From: CAVVFX01 sp963747535 | GTDB taxonomy: Bacteria > Acidobacteriota > Terriglobia > Bryobacterales > Bryobacteraceae | Direction of reading: 5' to 3' | Assembly (NCBI GenBank): GCA_963747535.1 | Contig: CAVVFX010000020.1 | Coordinates: 124,001-188,000 of the forward strand | Length of the DNA stretch: 64,000 nucleotides | Notes under the pieces: model-generated | Told to the model about the DNA's origin: nothing | Database searches by the model: none | What the model saw: the letters and a program-made list of their open reading frames with translations, nothing else | Shown here: positions 1-8,172 of the stretch, piece after piece | How the letters are laid out: every line of letters begins with the position of its first letter | Position numbering within the stretch: the first letter of the stretch is position 1 | Translations under genes and position numbers: made by a program

Positions 1-673
1 TATACGGATCGCCCTGCTGCAAACTGCCGATATCGAGGATCGAGCCGAACCACTCCGAATCCACGGCATTAATCACGCGAATCGTCTCGTCGGCGGTCTT
101 CAGGCAATCGTTGTGTTGCTGCAGACCCACCACCACCCCATGCTGTTTGCCGAATGCCGCGCACTCCTTGAAATCGCCGACCATCCATTCCACGGCCTCA
201 TCGAAGCTATGGCCTTCCGGGCGCTTCGGTCCCGAGAAGACGCGGATCACCGGTGCGCCCAGTTTGCTTGCTACCACGATCCAGTCCTTCACCATCTGGA
301 CGTCGGCATTGCGCGCGGCCGCATCCGCCACAGCGAAGTCATTACGGACGCCGGTGCCGCTAATGCTCACACCGTTGACAAACGCGGTGCGTTTCAGGTT
401 ATAGATGTAGTCGTCAGGCGGCGCCTTGGGATAGCCCGGAAAATAATAGCCCGTCGTGTCGATCGCATCCACTCCTTGCTGCGCGCAGAAATGCACCGCA
501 TCGGCAAGTGTCATGCTTCCATCCTTCAGTTGCTTGTCGAAAGAGTACGCGTTGAGTCCCAATTTAAGCTTGACTCCGGGCTCGCGCACTACTTTTTCAT
601 CCGCACGCGCCGCAGAGAGCGCGCTGAGTCCCGCGGCGGCCAGAAAACACCGGCGATCAATTTTCTCGTTCAT
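1..673 (-). CDS. Tat-exported sugar phosphate isomerase/epimerase-like protein (partial)
   Basis: The reading frame is open from the ATG at 673 (minus strand) to the window edge, so the C-terminus is missing. The N-terminus has a twin-arginine-like export signal (DRRCFLAAAGLSALSAARA), so the protein is probably folded in the cytoplasm and exported. The mature part reads as the start of a TIM-barrel AP-endonuclease-2/xylose-isomerase-like fold: KLKLGLNAYSF near the start, IRVFSGPKRPEG in the middle and VVVGLQQHNDCLKTADE near the cut end. In acidobacteria these secreted proteins are usually called sugar phosphate isomerases/epimerases; the substrate is unknown. A second member lies at 47221-48129. 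Fold assignment is fairly safe, specific function is not. Confidence 0.82.
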   Translation of the reverse strand, partial: MNEKIDRRCFLAAAGLSALSAARADEKVVREPGVKLKLGLNAYSFDKQLKDGSMTLADAVHFCAQQGVDAIDTTGYYFPGYPKAPPDDYIYNLKRTAFVNGVSISGTGVRNDFAVADAAARNADVQMVKDWIVVASKLGAPVIRVFSGPKRPEGHSFDEAVEWMVGDFKECAAFGKQHGVVVGLQQHNDCLKTADETIRVINAVDSEWFGSILDIGSLQQGDPY

Positions 674-802
674 AGCTGCCGACGATTATACTGCGTTATG
701 AAGGAGAGAGTGCCTCGTGAATACGTGCGGCACGATGGGACATTCGCCTACCTCCACTGGGAGATCGCGGGCCATAGTGTAACCTGAGTGCTTGCTGAAC
801 GC

Positions 803-1915
803 ATGTTGAGTGTGATGATCGACGCAACTTCGCTCCTGCTTCGGAGCGCCGGCGTCAAGACGTACACATACGAATGGATCAAAGCGCTACGACAGGACCC
901 AGGCGCCGGCGACGTGCGGCTGTTTCCATTTCTTTCGCTTCCCGCTGACTACCATCACGAGCGTTCGCCACTGCCCTATCTCTCTACCGCTGTCCGCGTT
1001 GCGGCGCTCCACTTCGCCAACATCCCGCACAATCCAGCGTGGAAACTGATGAGCCGCAACATCGATATTTTTCACTGCTCCAACCAGTGTCGGAACCCTC
1101 CGGTCAACACCATCCTCACGGCCACTATCCACGATATGACCTGCTGGCTGACACCGGAATTCCATTCTGCGGCCAACGTGCGGGCCGACGCCAACTTCTC
1201 GGAAAAAGTGCTTAAGCGGGCGCACGGGTTGATCGCGGTATCCGAGAACAGCCGGCGCGATGCGATCCAGGTATTGGGAATTCGAGAGGACCGGATTGTC
1301 GTCATCCACCCCGGAGTAGCGTCCCATTTTTTCGATGTCCCAGCACCGGAAATCGATCGCGTGCGGACCAAACTGCGGCTCACCAGGCCCTACGTGCTCT
1401 CGTTGGGAACCGTTGAGCCACGCAAGAATACCGATCGTCTATTGACCGCGTGGGTGGCGCTGCGCCAAGATCTGCGGGAACACTTTGACCTGGTATTCGC
1501 CGGGCCGATCGGCTGGGCTTCGGACGCAACCATGGCGGCGTTGAACCAGAGTCGGGATGGAGTGCGGTATCTCGGCTATGTCGACGAACTGGATCTCGCC
1601 GGGCTAACTGCGGGAGCGGCCGCGCTCGCCTATCCGTCGCTCTATGAAGGCTTCGGGTTCCCGGTGGCGCAGGCTATGGCATCCGGTGTAGCGGTGGTGA
1701 CGTCGAACGTTTCCTCGTTGCCGGAAATCGCGGGTGATGCCGCCGAATACGCTGATCCCCGTAGCGTCGAAAGCATCCGGCTTGCGTTGGGAAAAGTGCT
1801 CGAATCTTCGGACCTGCGGCGGGAACTGGGCCAGCGCGGAAGAAAAAGAGCGGAGAATTTCCGTTGGGAAGTCGCCGCGAAACGCACCTGGGAGTTCTGG
1901 AAGGGGCTTGGGTAA
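803..1915 (+). CDS. Glycosyltransferase family 4 (GT-B fold)
   Basis: About 370 residues with the two-domain GT-B layout: an N-terminal acceptor domain (IDATSLLLRSAGVKTYTYEW) and a C-terminal nucleotide-sugar domain with YVLSLGTVEPRKNTDRLL and YPSLYEGFGFPVAQAM. It should transfer a sugar from a nucleotide donor to a glycan or lipid at the cytoplasmic face; the acceptor is unknown. The E-x7-E motif of GT4 enzymes appears here as E-GFGFPVA-Q, so the second glutamate is replaced by glutamine. Starts at GTG 788, ATG 803 and ATG 815 are all in frame and none has a clear ribosome binding site; I chose 803 because the conserved N-terminus begins just after it. It stands alone, with no other glycan genes beside it. 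Confidence 0.85.
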   Translation: MLSVMIDATSLLLRSAGVKTYTYEWIKALRQDPGAGDVRLFPFLSLPADYHHERSPLPYLSTAVRVAALHFANIPHNPAWKLMSRNIDIFHCSNQCRNPPVNTILTATIHDMTCWLTPEFHSAANVRADANFSEKVLKRAHGLIAVSENSRRDAIQVLGIREDRIVVIHPGVASHFFDVPAPEIDRVRTKLRLTRPYVLSLGTVEPRKNTDRLLTAWVALRQDLREHFDLVFAGPIGWASDATMAALNQSRDGVRYLGYVDELDLAGLTAGAAALAYPSLYEGFGFPVAQAMASGVAVVTSNVSSLPEIAGDAAEYADPRSVESIRLALGKVLESSDLRRELGQRGRKRAENFRWEVAAKRTWEFWKGLG

Positions 1916-2393
1916 TGGGTCAAAGGCGGAAAAAGAACTCAGGTGACGTTCCTGGACTCTCCAGAAACTGCAGCCAAGCTTCGCTCGCGGAGGCAAAGGC
2001 GTGAGTTTCAGACACATCAGACCGCGGTCTGTCCCGCGGTTAGCGGCTGAAAGGCGGGCCCGCCGGTAGCCTATGGCAGCCGAAATCGGCCGTGCTATCC
2101 GCGATTGCCGGATCGAGCGATGAGGGTTCTGAGAAGTTGTCGAAAACCAGAGTTTGACGAGGCGGCAGCGTGGTTTTGCCAAACCAGCCGTCGCGGTTTT
2201 GACTTGCTGAGGAGTGACAGGCGGCAAGGCGGAGCGTCAGAGCCGCCAGCCATCAGTACCGGACTTCGCTCATCCTCGCAACGCCGCCGCTCACCCTTTT
2301 GACCGGTTCGGTTAGCACACATTTGCTTTCGGATGCTACGGGGCGATCCGATAAGCTCCGATAAGCAAGGTCACGTTGTGACCCATTCTTTCT
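1916..2393. other. Non-coding stretch
   Basis: About 480 bases between the glycosyltransferase and the repeat at 2394. Short open frames occur on both strands but none has a ribosome binding site or a recognisable product. No RNA gene or mobile element was recognised. Confidence 0.5.
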
Positions 2394-2430
2394 TATTCGT
2401 GTGCATTCGTGTGCATTCGTGGCCCAATGT
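2394..2430. repeat. Dispersed repeat A, copy 1 (10-bp period)
   Basis: Tandem decamers of the form ATTCGTGTGC end in ATTCGTGGCCCAATGT. Near-identical blocks occur at 47152-47189 and 63931-63966, and inverted copies form a hairpin at 8062-8160. The block abuts the stop codon (2433-2431) of the minus-strand gene. Confidence 0.85.
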
Positions 2431-3285
2431 TTAAGGCTTTTCGAACGTGATGCTCGATGCCACTCCGAACTTCTTGTACTCCGAATAGTGAATGGTCAGA
2501 CGTTCCCGCTGAGCTTGAGTCCGGAAGTAGAGAGTGTCATCGGCAGAAGTGAGGGTGGGAAACCAGAAGCCATTTATCGGGTGGCGAATCGTGGTGAAGC
2601 GCGGAAACAGATTTTCCTGCTTGGTGGTTTGAATCTGGGGAACCGCCTGTCCTTCGCTCTTCACCACCGAATAGTCGTCTTTCTTGACCCAGAGCATTCC
2701 GTCGAAGAGGCGCTGTTTGTCCAGGATCTGGCGCGGCCGGATCTGCAAGACCCAGCAGTCCATCCCGTCGACCGGCTCGTCGCCGCGGAACGTGGTTTCG
2801 TAGAGGAACAACCTGTCATCGGTAAGGACGAACGGTTGGATCTCGCGGATGTCCTGAAAGTCTTCGTCGGTCAGAATGAGATGCTTGAGGGTGAGGACGG
2901 GTGACCCCACCATCTGCTCAGTGCGTTCGTGCGTGGGAGAGAAGATCACGTCCCGTACCTCACGGTATTCACCGGACATGGCGCCGTGATTGTCGAGTTC
3001 CTGTAGCCTTACGGTCTGGCGGTAGGCATACTGGTTACGTTCGGCTTGTGTTGCGCTTTCACGATGAGCGACCTTGCGTGCCAGCCCGGGCGGAGCCTCT
3101 TGCGCGGATAGAATGCAGATTGAAACGGTGAGCAAAAAGACGACGGAAGGGCGCCCGCGGGAAATCGAGCCGAGCCTGCGTGCATATCTGTGCTCGGTCG
3201 CGGTGACTTGGCTGTTGATGATAGCGGCTGGTGCAGAGTACGCGCGCATGCGGGGAGTCGCGAATAGAATCGCTATCCCGATCAT
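2431..3285 (-). CDS. Secreted LolA-like (outer-membrane lipoprotein-sorting type) protein
   Basis: A 284-codon frame whose first ~60 codons are doubtful. A hydrophobic export signal (VVFLLTVSICILSAQEAPPG) lies at residues 48-67; the mature part is beta-rich with conserved VLTDDRLFLYE, GMDCWVLQIRPR, GMLWVKKDDYSVVKSEG and GFWFPTLTSADDTLYF. This resembles the LolA/LppX-like half-barrel fold seen in acidobacterial outer-membrane lipoprotein-sorting-like proteins, so a periplasmic lipid or lipoprotein binding role is possible but inferred. Two similar proteins lie at 6963-8054 and 54275-54982. The start is unresolved: ATG 3285, ATG 3249 or TTG 3135. The longer choices overlap the divergent CPBP gene heavily; even TTG 3135 overlaps it by 20 bases. 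Confidence 0.72.
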   Translation of the reverse strand: MIGIAILFATPRMRAYSAPAAIINSQVTATEHRYARRLGSISRGRPSVVFLLTVSICILSAQEAPPGLARKVAHRESATQAERNQYAYRQTVRLQELDNHGAMSGEYREVRDVIFSPTHERTEQMVGSPVLTLKHLILTDEDFQDIREIQPFVLTDDRLFLYETTFRGDEPVDGMDCWVLQIRPRQILDKQRLFDGMLWVKKDDYSVVKSEGQAVPQIQTTKQENLFPRFTTIRHPINGFWFPTLTSADDTLYFRTQAQRERLTIHYSEYKKFGVASSITFEKP

Positions 3286-4132
3286 AGCTGCGTTTCTGAT
3301 CGAGGCGCCACTCTACCTCGCCCCATTCTTCGAAAGCGTGCGTGCGAAGGCCGCGCAAATGGGACGCTGGGTATTCGCCGGCTTACTGGCGGCGACAGCA
3401 GTTCTGCCGTATTTGATATACAGCCTGCCGACCGGATGCTTCAACGCGTTGGACTTCTATCGGCTCGCCGGCCTCGCCGTCACCCTCGCGTTCTGGTACC
3501 TGGTCGTCCCGCCGGCAATTTGGAGCGATCTACTGTTTCTCGCGGCTCCCACGGCCGTCATGATCAGCAAGATCATGAGCCGGATCTATTGGTCACCGCT
3601 GCCGAAGGAGCCCGTCTACATTCTGGGAAATCTTATGCTGGTCCACGTAGCTGCGTTGGCCATCCTGGTGTTGCGAGGGATGCAAGGCGTCAATCCCGGC
3701 ATGATCCCCACGCGCCGCGAAGCCTGGCTCGGAGTGCGGGCTTTCGTGTTCTTCCTTCCGGTGGGGTTCGCGCTGGTCTGGCTATTGCACATGAAGACCC
3801 GCACCGCTCCCCTGGCGCTTTGGACCGCGGTACCTGTATTCATTGGATTCTACGTGGCTACAGCGTTCTATGAAGAGTTTGGATTTCGCGGCGTACTGCA
3901 GCAGCAGTTGTCGAAAGTCCTGGGGTTCTGGCCCGGTCTGGTGAGCGCATCCGCCTTGTTTGGCCTGTCGCATTTGAACTTCGGCCACATGTTTCCAAAC
4001 TGGCACATGGTTGCCCTGGCCACTCCGGCGGGATTATTTTACGGCTGGGCCTATCGGGAGGCCGGGAGTATTCGGGCCAGTATGGTGACGCATGCCTTGA
4101 CCGCAGCAGTGTGGACGTTATGGTTTCGCTGA
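3116..4132 (+). CDS. CPBP-family intramembrane metalloprotease
   Basis: A 338-residue polytopic membrane protein. The C-terminal half carries the CPBP (CAAX protease / bacteriocin-processing) signature: EEFGFRG at about residues 253-259, then SHLNFGH with His286 and His291, then GWAYREAGSIRASMVTHAL. Glu253/Glu254, Arg258 and the histidines are the expected active-site set of this glutamate-type intramembrane protease family. Substrates are unknown; known relatives process prenylated or secreted peptides or give self-immunity. The ATG at 3116 is preferred over an in-frame GTG at 3074 because it follows directly into the conserved N-terminus. The stop overlaps the start of the downstream S8 protease by one base (TGATG), suggesting translational coupling of two proteases. 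Confidence 0.85.
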   Translation, partial: QIETVSKKTTEGRPREIEPSLRAYLCSVAVTWLLMIAAGAEYARMRGVANRIAIPIIAAFLIEAPLYLAPFFESVRAKAAQMGRWVFAGLLAATAVLPYLIYSLPTGCFNALDFYRLAGLAVTLAFWYLVVPPAIWSDLLFLAAPTAVMISKIMSRIYWSPLPKEPVYILGNLMLVHVAALAILVLRGMQGVNPGMIPTRREAWLGVRAFVFFLPVGFALVWLLHMKTRTAPLALWTAVPVFIGFYVATAFYEEFGFRGVLQQQLSKVLGFWPGLVSASALFGLSHLNFGHMFPNWHMVALATPAGLFYGWAYREAGSIRASMVTHALTAAVWTLWFR

Positions 4133-6957
4133 TGCCCTGGCGCCTTACGTTTGCGCTTCTGCTCCTCTGCGTTCCTGTGGCGGCACGGACGCTGAATCGC
4201 TATGCTCTGCTGTTGCAGGATCCTCCCGCGGCCGCGTCCCGATCGGTTGTGCGAATCGGTATTGGACCTGAAGTCGTAGCCGCCCGGATAGCTCTACGCG
4301 GGAAGCAAGACACGCTGCGCGGCGAGTTGCTCCGCAGAAACTTCCACGTCACCGGCGCTTCTCAAGTATTAGTGAATGCCGTATACGTAGCGGCGGACCC
4401 TTCGCGAGCCGCGGAGTTATCCCGTGTGCCGGGCGTACGGCGCGTAGCGTTTCTGCCGCTCCTCAAACCCGCGCTCGACCACGCGGAGCAACTGGTCAAC
4501 ACTTCGGCAGCGTGGGATTTCTTTGGAGGAGTTTCGAACGCAGGGCTCGGCGTGAAGATCGCGATAATCGACTCCGGCATCGATCAGACCCATCCTGCTT
4601 TTCAGGACCCACTACTGACTCCGCCTCCCGGTTATCCCATTTGCCAACCGGAAGATTGTGCTTTTACCAATAACAAAGTGATCGTGGCGCGCAGCTATAT
4701 CCGGCAACAGGCTGCCGGGAGCCCTCCGGATCCGGCCCTGGATTCGCGGCCCGACGATTACTCCCCGCGCGATCACCAGGGCCACGGAACCGCCGTAGCC
4801 ATGGTCGCCGGCGGAGAGACGAACACCGGTCCAGGTGACACCATCACCGGCCTCGCGCCCAAAGCTTTTCTCGGCAACTATAAGATCTTCGGCTCTCCCG
4901 GCGTGAATGATTCCGCGTCCGAAGACGCTGTCATTCAGGCGCTCGAAGACGCCATCGCGGACGCTATGGACATTGCCAATCTTTCGCTCGGCGGCCCTGC
5001 GCTCACCGGAGCGCTGGATTCCGGCGCCGCTTGCGGCGAAGCCTCGGGAGTGCCCTGCGACACTCTATCCCAAGCCGTCGAAAATGCGACCAGTCTGGGT
5101 CTGCTGGTGGTCGTCGCGGCAGGCAACGAAGGCGGCGCGGGAATCCTCTATCCGACCCTCGCCTCGGTGAGCACTCCGGCCATCGCGCCAAGTTCCATCG
5201 CAGTAGCGGCGACCACCAACTCGCACCGATGGATAACCGCATCGAACGGCTTCACGCCAGTGGATGTGACCAATTACAATACCGTCGCGTCCTTCTCGTC
5301 GCGCGGCCCGGCGATCGGGACCGCGGCCATCAAGCCCGACATGACAGCCGTGGGAACCAATCTTTTCCTGGCGGCCCAGGATTACGATCCCAGTGGCGAA
5401 CTCTATAGCCCGTTGCGCTACACGGTATCGAACGGAACCAGCTTTTCGACTCCCATGGTCTCCGGCGCCGCCGCATTGGTCAAGCAGCTCCATCCGGGAT
5501 GGCAGCCGTGGCAGATTAAATCCGCGCTGGTGAATACCGCGACCCAGGACGTTACTGACGGCGGTCAGACTGCCGGCGTGACCTCAGTCGGAGCGGGTAA
5601 GCTGAACGTGGGCAGCGCGATGGCGCCGAACGTCACCCTAAATCCCGCTGCCGCCTCTTTTGGAGTGCTGCAGAGTGTCCTTGCAGCCCAGACCTTTGAA
5701 GTGCAGAACAACGGTCCAGTCGCAGCCAATCTGCAGATCAGGGTCCAGCCCGGCAGCTCGACAGCCGGCGCAGTCGTATCAACGGACCAGCCTAACCTGA
5801 CCATCGCGCCCGGACAGAGCCAGACACTCCAGGTTTCTCTCACAGGCAGCATGCCGCCGCCAGGCTCCTACGAAGGCTCCATCGTGCTGCAGGGGGATGC
5901 CGTCACTTTGCAGATCCCATACCTCTATCTGGTTGGCGACGCCGTGCCCAACAACCTCATTCCGTTGCTGGGCGACGGCGATTTCGGCCAGGCCGGACAG
6001 GAAATCCCGGACGGCATGCTGGCGTTCGAGGTGATCGATCAGTACGGTTTGCCGGTACCCGATGTGCCGGTTTCGTTCGGCGTTTTGCGGGGTGGCGGAC
6101 AGATCGCCAGCCCGGATTCAGCTACCAGCCAATACGGAATCGCGACCGCCCGGGCCATTACCGGAACCTCGCCGGCCGTCAACGTGTTCACTGGAACGGC
6201 TGCCGGAATGACCGCGCAGTTTGTCGCCACCGGTGTTGCGCAGCCGGTCATTTCAAATAACGGAGTCGTGAACGCGGCGAGCTACCAAGTCGGTCCGGGG
6301 ATCGCACCGGGATCTTATGTTTCGATCTTTGGCTCCAATCTTGGTACCACCAACGCAGGTGAGACGACCGGCAATCTCCCCGTGTCGATTGCCCAGGTCA
6401 GCGTGAGCTTCGATGTGCCGGAAGCTAACCTGAGCGTGCCGGGACACCTGATCTACGTGACATCGCAACAGGTGAACGTGCAGGTCCCATGGGAACTGCA
6501 GGGGCAGCAGTCGGTCGAGATGAAGGTCAGCATCGGGAGTGTTTCCGGTGCGGTATCAACCATTCGAGTGTCGGACTACTCACCTGGAATCTTCGCTGAG
6601 GCAAGCGGCCAAAATCTTGCCATTGCTCAGGATTCCAATCTCTCGGCGATAACGCTGGCCAATCCGGCAATCCGCGGGCAAACCGTCAGCCTGTATGGCA
6701 CCGGCTTCGGACCGGTGAATCATTCCCCCGCGAGCGGCGATCCCGCGCCGGACTCCACTTCGACGACGCTCGCGGTCCCGTTCGTTACGATTGGCGCTCT
6801 TCCAGCGACAGTCCTGTTCAGCGGGCTCGCTCCGGGGTATCCGGGTCTTTACCAGATCAATATCAACATTCCTCCGGAAGTCTCGCCCGGAGTTCAGCCG
6901 TTGGCGATCTCGGTGAACGGAGTCGCGGCGAACCTGGTGCGGTTACCGGTACAATAG
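4132..6957 (+). CDS. Secreted subtilisin-like (S8) protease with C-terminal TIGR03437-type domain
   Basis: A 941-residue exported serine protease. A signal peptide (MPWRLTFALLLLCVPVAA) starts at ATG 4132; an in-frame GTG at 4111 would only add seven residues before it. The catalytic triad is visible: Asp147 in IAIIDSGIDQTHP, His218 in DHQGHGTAVAMVAGG and Ser437 in NGTSFSTPMVSGAAALV, with the oxyanion Asn in VVVAAGNEGG. Beta-sandwich/Ig-like segments follow (about 500-700). The last ~230 residues, from NGVVNAASYQVGPGIAPG to the end, match the Solibacter-type uncharacterised C-terminal domain (TIGR03437), with typical VSIFGSNLG, QVNVQVPWEL and GLYQININIP stretches. It probably digests extracellular protein; the tail may anchor it outside the cell. 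Confidence 0.93.
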   Translation: MPWRLTFALLLLCVPVAARTLNRYALLLQDPPAAASRSVVRIGIGPEVVAARIALRGKQDTLRGELLRRNFHVTGASQVLVNAVYVAADPSRAAELSRVPGVRRVAFLPLLKPALDHAEQLVNTSAAWDFFGGVSNAGLGVKIAIIDSGIDQTHPAFQDPLLTPPPGYPICQPEDCAFTNNKVIVARSYIRQQAAGSPPDPALDSRPDDYSPRDHQGHGTAVAMVAGGETNTGPGDTITGLAPKAFLGNYKIFGSPGVNDSASEDAVIQALEDAIADAMDIANLSLGGPALTGALDSGAACGEASGVPCDTLSQAVENATSLGLLVVVAAGNEGGAGILYPTLASVSTPAIAPSSIAVAATTNSHRWITASNGFTPVDVTNYNTVASFSSRGPAIGTAAIKPDMTAVGTNLFLAAQDYDPSGELYSPLRYTVSNGTSFSTPMVSGAAALVKQLHPGWQPWQIKSALVNTATQDVTDGGQTAGVTSVGAGKLNVGSAMAPNVTLNPAAASFGVLQSVLAAQTFEVQNNGPVAANLQIRVQPGSSTAGAVVSTDQPNLTIAPGQSQTLQVSLTGSMPPPGSYEGSIVLQGDAVTLQIPYLYLVGDAVPNNLIPLLGDGDFGQAGQEIPDGMLAFEVIDQYGLPVPDVPVSFGVLRGGGQIASPDSATSQYGIATARAITGTSPAVNVFTGTAAGMTAQFVATGVAQPVISNNGVVNAASYQVGPGIAPGSYVSIFGSNLGTTNAGETTGNLPVSIAQVSVSFDVPEANLSVPGHLIYVTSQQVNVQVPWELQGQQSVEMKVSIGSVSGAVSTIRVSDYSPGIFAEASGQNLAIAQDSNLSAITLANPAIRGQTVSLYGTGFGPVNHSPASGDPAPDSTSTTLAVPFVTIGALPATVLFSGLAPGYPGLYQININIPPEVSPGVQPLAISVNGVAANLVRLPVQ

Positions 6958-6962
6958 CGTCG

Positions 6963-8054
6963 ATGACAGCGAAGAGAGTCTGTGTGGCATTGCTGCTCTC
7001 AGTGTCTCTCGCTTCCGGACAATTCGGCTGGTTCAACACCAAGCGGAGCCCTAAGAAGAATCCCATCCGGGAAGACGGCGTGGCCGGAGTTGTGGTCAAG
7101 ACCGGCGCCGGGTCATTTGTTATCCGCGCCGGCGATATGCGCGTCATCACTTTCAAGATCGCGGATTCCACCCTTTATTTTCACGGCTCGAAATGGTCCA
7201 GACCGGAACAACTTAAACGTGGCGCGGTGGTTTCCGTGCAGGCACTGGCGGACCCGGACGGTATCCTGACCGCCGAGGAAGTAGTGTTTCAGGACAATTT
7301 GCCGCCGCTACAGGTTCCCGAGGACGCCGGCGCGATGTTGCCGGGCGCAGTGAAGGATGACCCGTTGGTCGAGCGAGCTCGTGTGGCCTCGAGCCAGTTC
7401 TTCAGCATGCTGCCGAACTTCCTCTGCCAGCAATCCACCACGCGATCCTATGGCGGAGCCGATCGCCACTGGCGGCCGCTGGACCAGGTAACGGCGGAGA
7501 TCCTCTATGAGCACGGCCACGAATCCTACCGCGATGTGAGACTGAACGGCAGGCCGACGGGACGGTCCATGATGGACCTGCCGGGTTCCCGATCGACTGG
7601 CGAATTCAGTTCCACCTTGCGCGCGCTTTTCGCCCCGGAGACCGGAGCGTTGTTCAAGTTCCAGTCCAACGCCGCTCTTGCGGGATTTTCCACGGCAGTC
7701 TACCAGTTTGCTGTTTCGGGGGACAAATCCGACTGGCGAATTACGGCCGGCTCCCAGATGATCATGACGCCCTATACCGGCCGGATCTGGATCGACCGCA
7801 TCTCCAGCAATGTCGTGCGGATCGAGATGCAAGCCGTGGAGATCCCCAAATTATTTCCTTTCCAGCGTGTGGAGGCAGACGTGGAGTACGGCCCTGTGAA
7901 CCTGCCGTCCGGTCGCTATTTCCTGCCGGAAAAAGCGGAAAATGTGAGTTGCAACGATCTCAAGTCGTGCAGCCGGAACGTAATCGAGTTCCGAAACTAT
8001 CACAAGTACATCGGCGAATCGTCCATCTCTTTCGACATGCCGGAAAAACCTTAA
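6963..8054 (+). CDS. Secreted protein with OB-like N-part and LolA-like C-part, function unknown
   Basis: 363 residues with a clear signal peptide (MTAKRVCVALLLSVSLASG). Residues about 35-110 form a small beta domain (GVAGVVVKTGAGSFVIRAGD, then RPEQLKRGAVVSVQAL) like the DUF5666/OB-type domains of secreted acidobacterial proteins. The rest (from about 140) is beta-rich, with LPNFLCQQSTTR, GRIWIDRISSNVVRIEM and VEYGPVNLPSGRYFLPEKA, and it resembles the LolA-like proteins at 2431-3285 and 54275-54982. Two Cys in SCNDLKSC near the end could form a disulfide. It starts 5 bases after the S8 protease stop, so the two are probably cotranscribed. No catalytic motif was found. Confidence 0.75.
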   Translation: MTAKRVCVALLLSVSLASGQFGWFNTKRSPKKNPIREDGVAGVVVKTGAGSFVIRAGDMRVITFKIADSTLYFHGSKWSRPEQLKRGAVVSVQALADPDGILTAEEVVFQDNLPPLQVPEDAGAMLPGAVKDDPLVERARVASSQFFSMLPNFLCQQSTTRSYGGADRHWRPLDQVTAEILYEHGHESYRDVRLNGRPTGRSMMDLPGSRSTGEFSSTLRALFAPETGALFKFQSNAALAGFSTAVYQFAVSGDKSDWRITAGSQMIMTPYTGRIWIDRISSNVVRIEMQAVEIPKLFPFQRVEADVEYGPVNLPSGRYFLPEKAENVSCNDLKSCSRNVIEFRNYHKYIGESSISFDMPEKP

Positions 8055-8061
8055 ACCATAT

Positions 8062-8160
8062 GGCCACGAATGAACACGAATTAACACGAATAAAACAAAA
8101 AATAAAATCTGAGTTTTGCTTTGTTTTTATTCTGGTTCATTCGTGTTCATTCGTGGCTAA
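8062..8160. terminator. Long imperfect hairpin from inverted copies of repeat A
   Basis: The left arm (about 8062-8096) and right arm (about 8127-8158) are inverted copies of the ATTCGTGTTC repeat, joined by an A/T-rich loop. It lies between two convergent genes and could end transcription from both sides. The arms are seen directly; terminator function is inferred. Confidence 0.6.
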
Positions 8161-8172
8161 ATGTTTTTGGTC

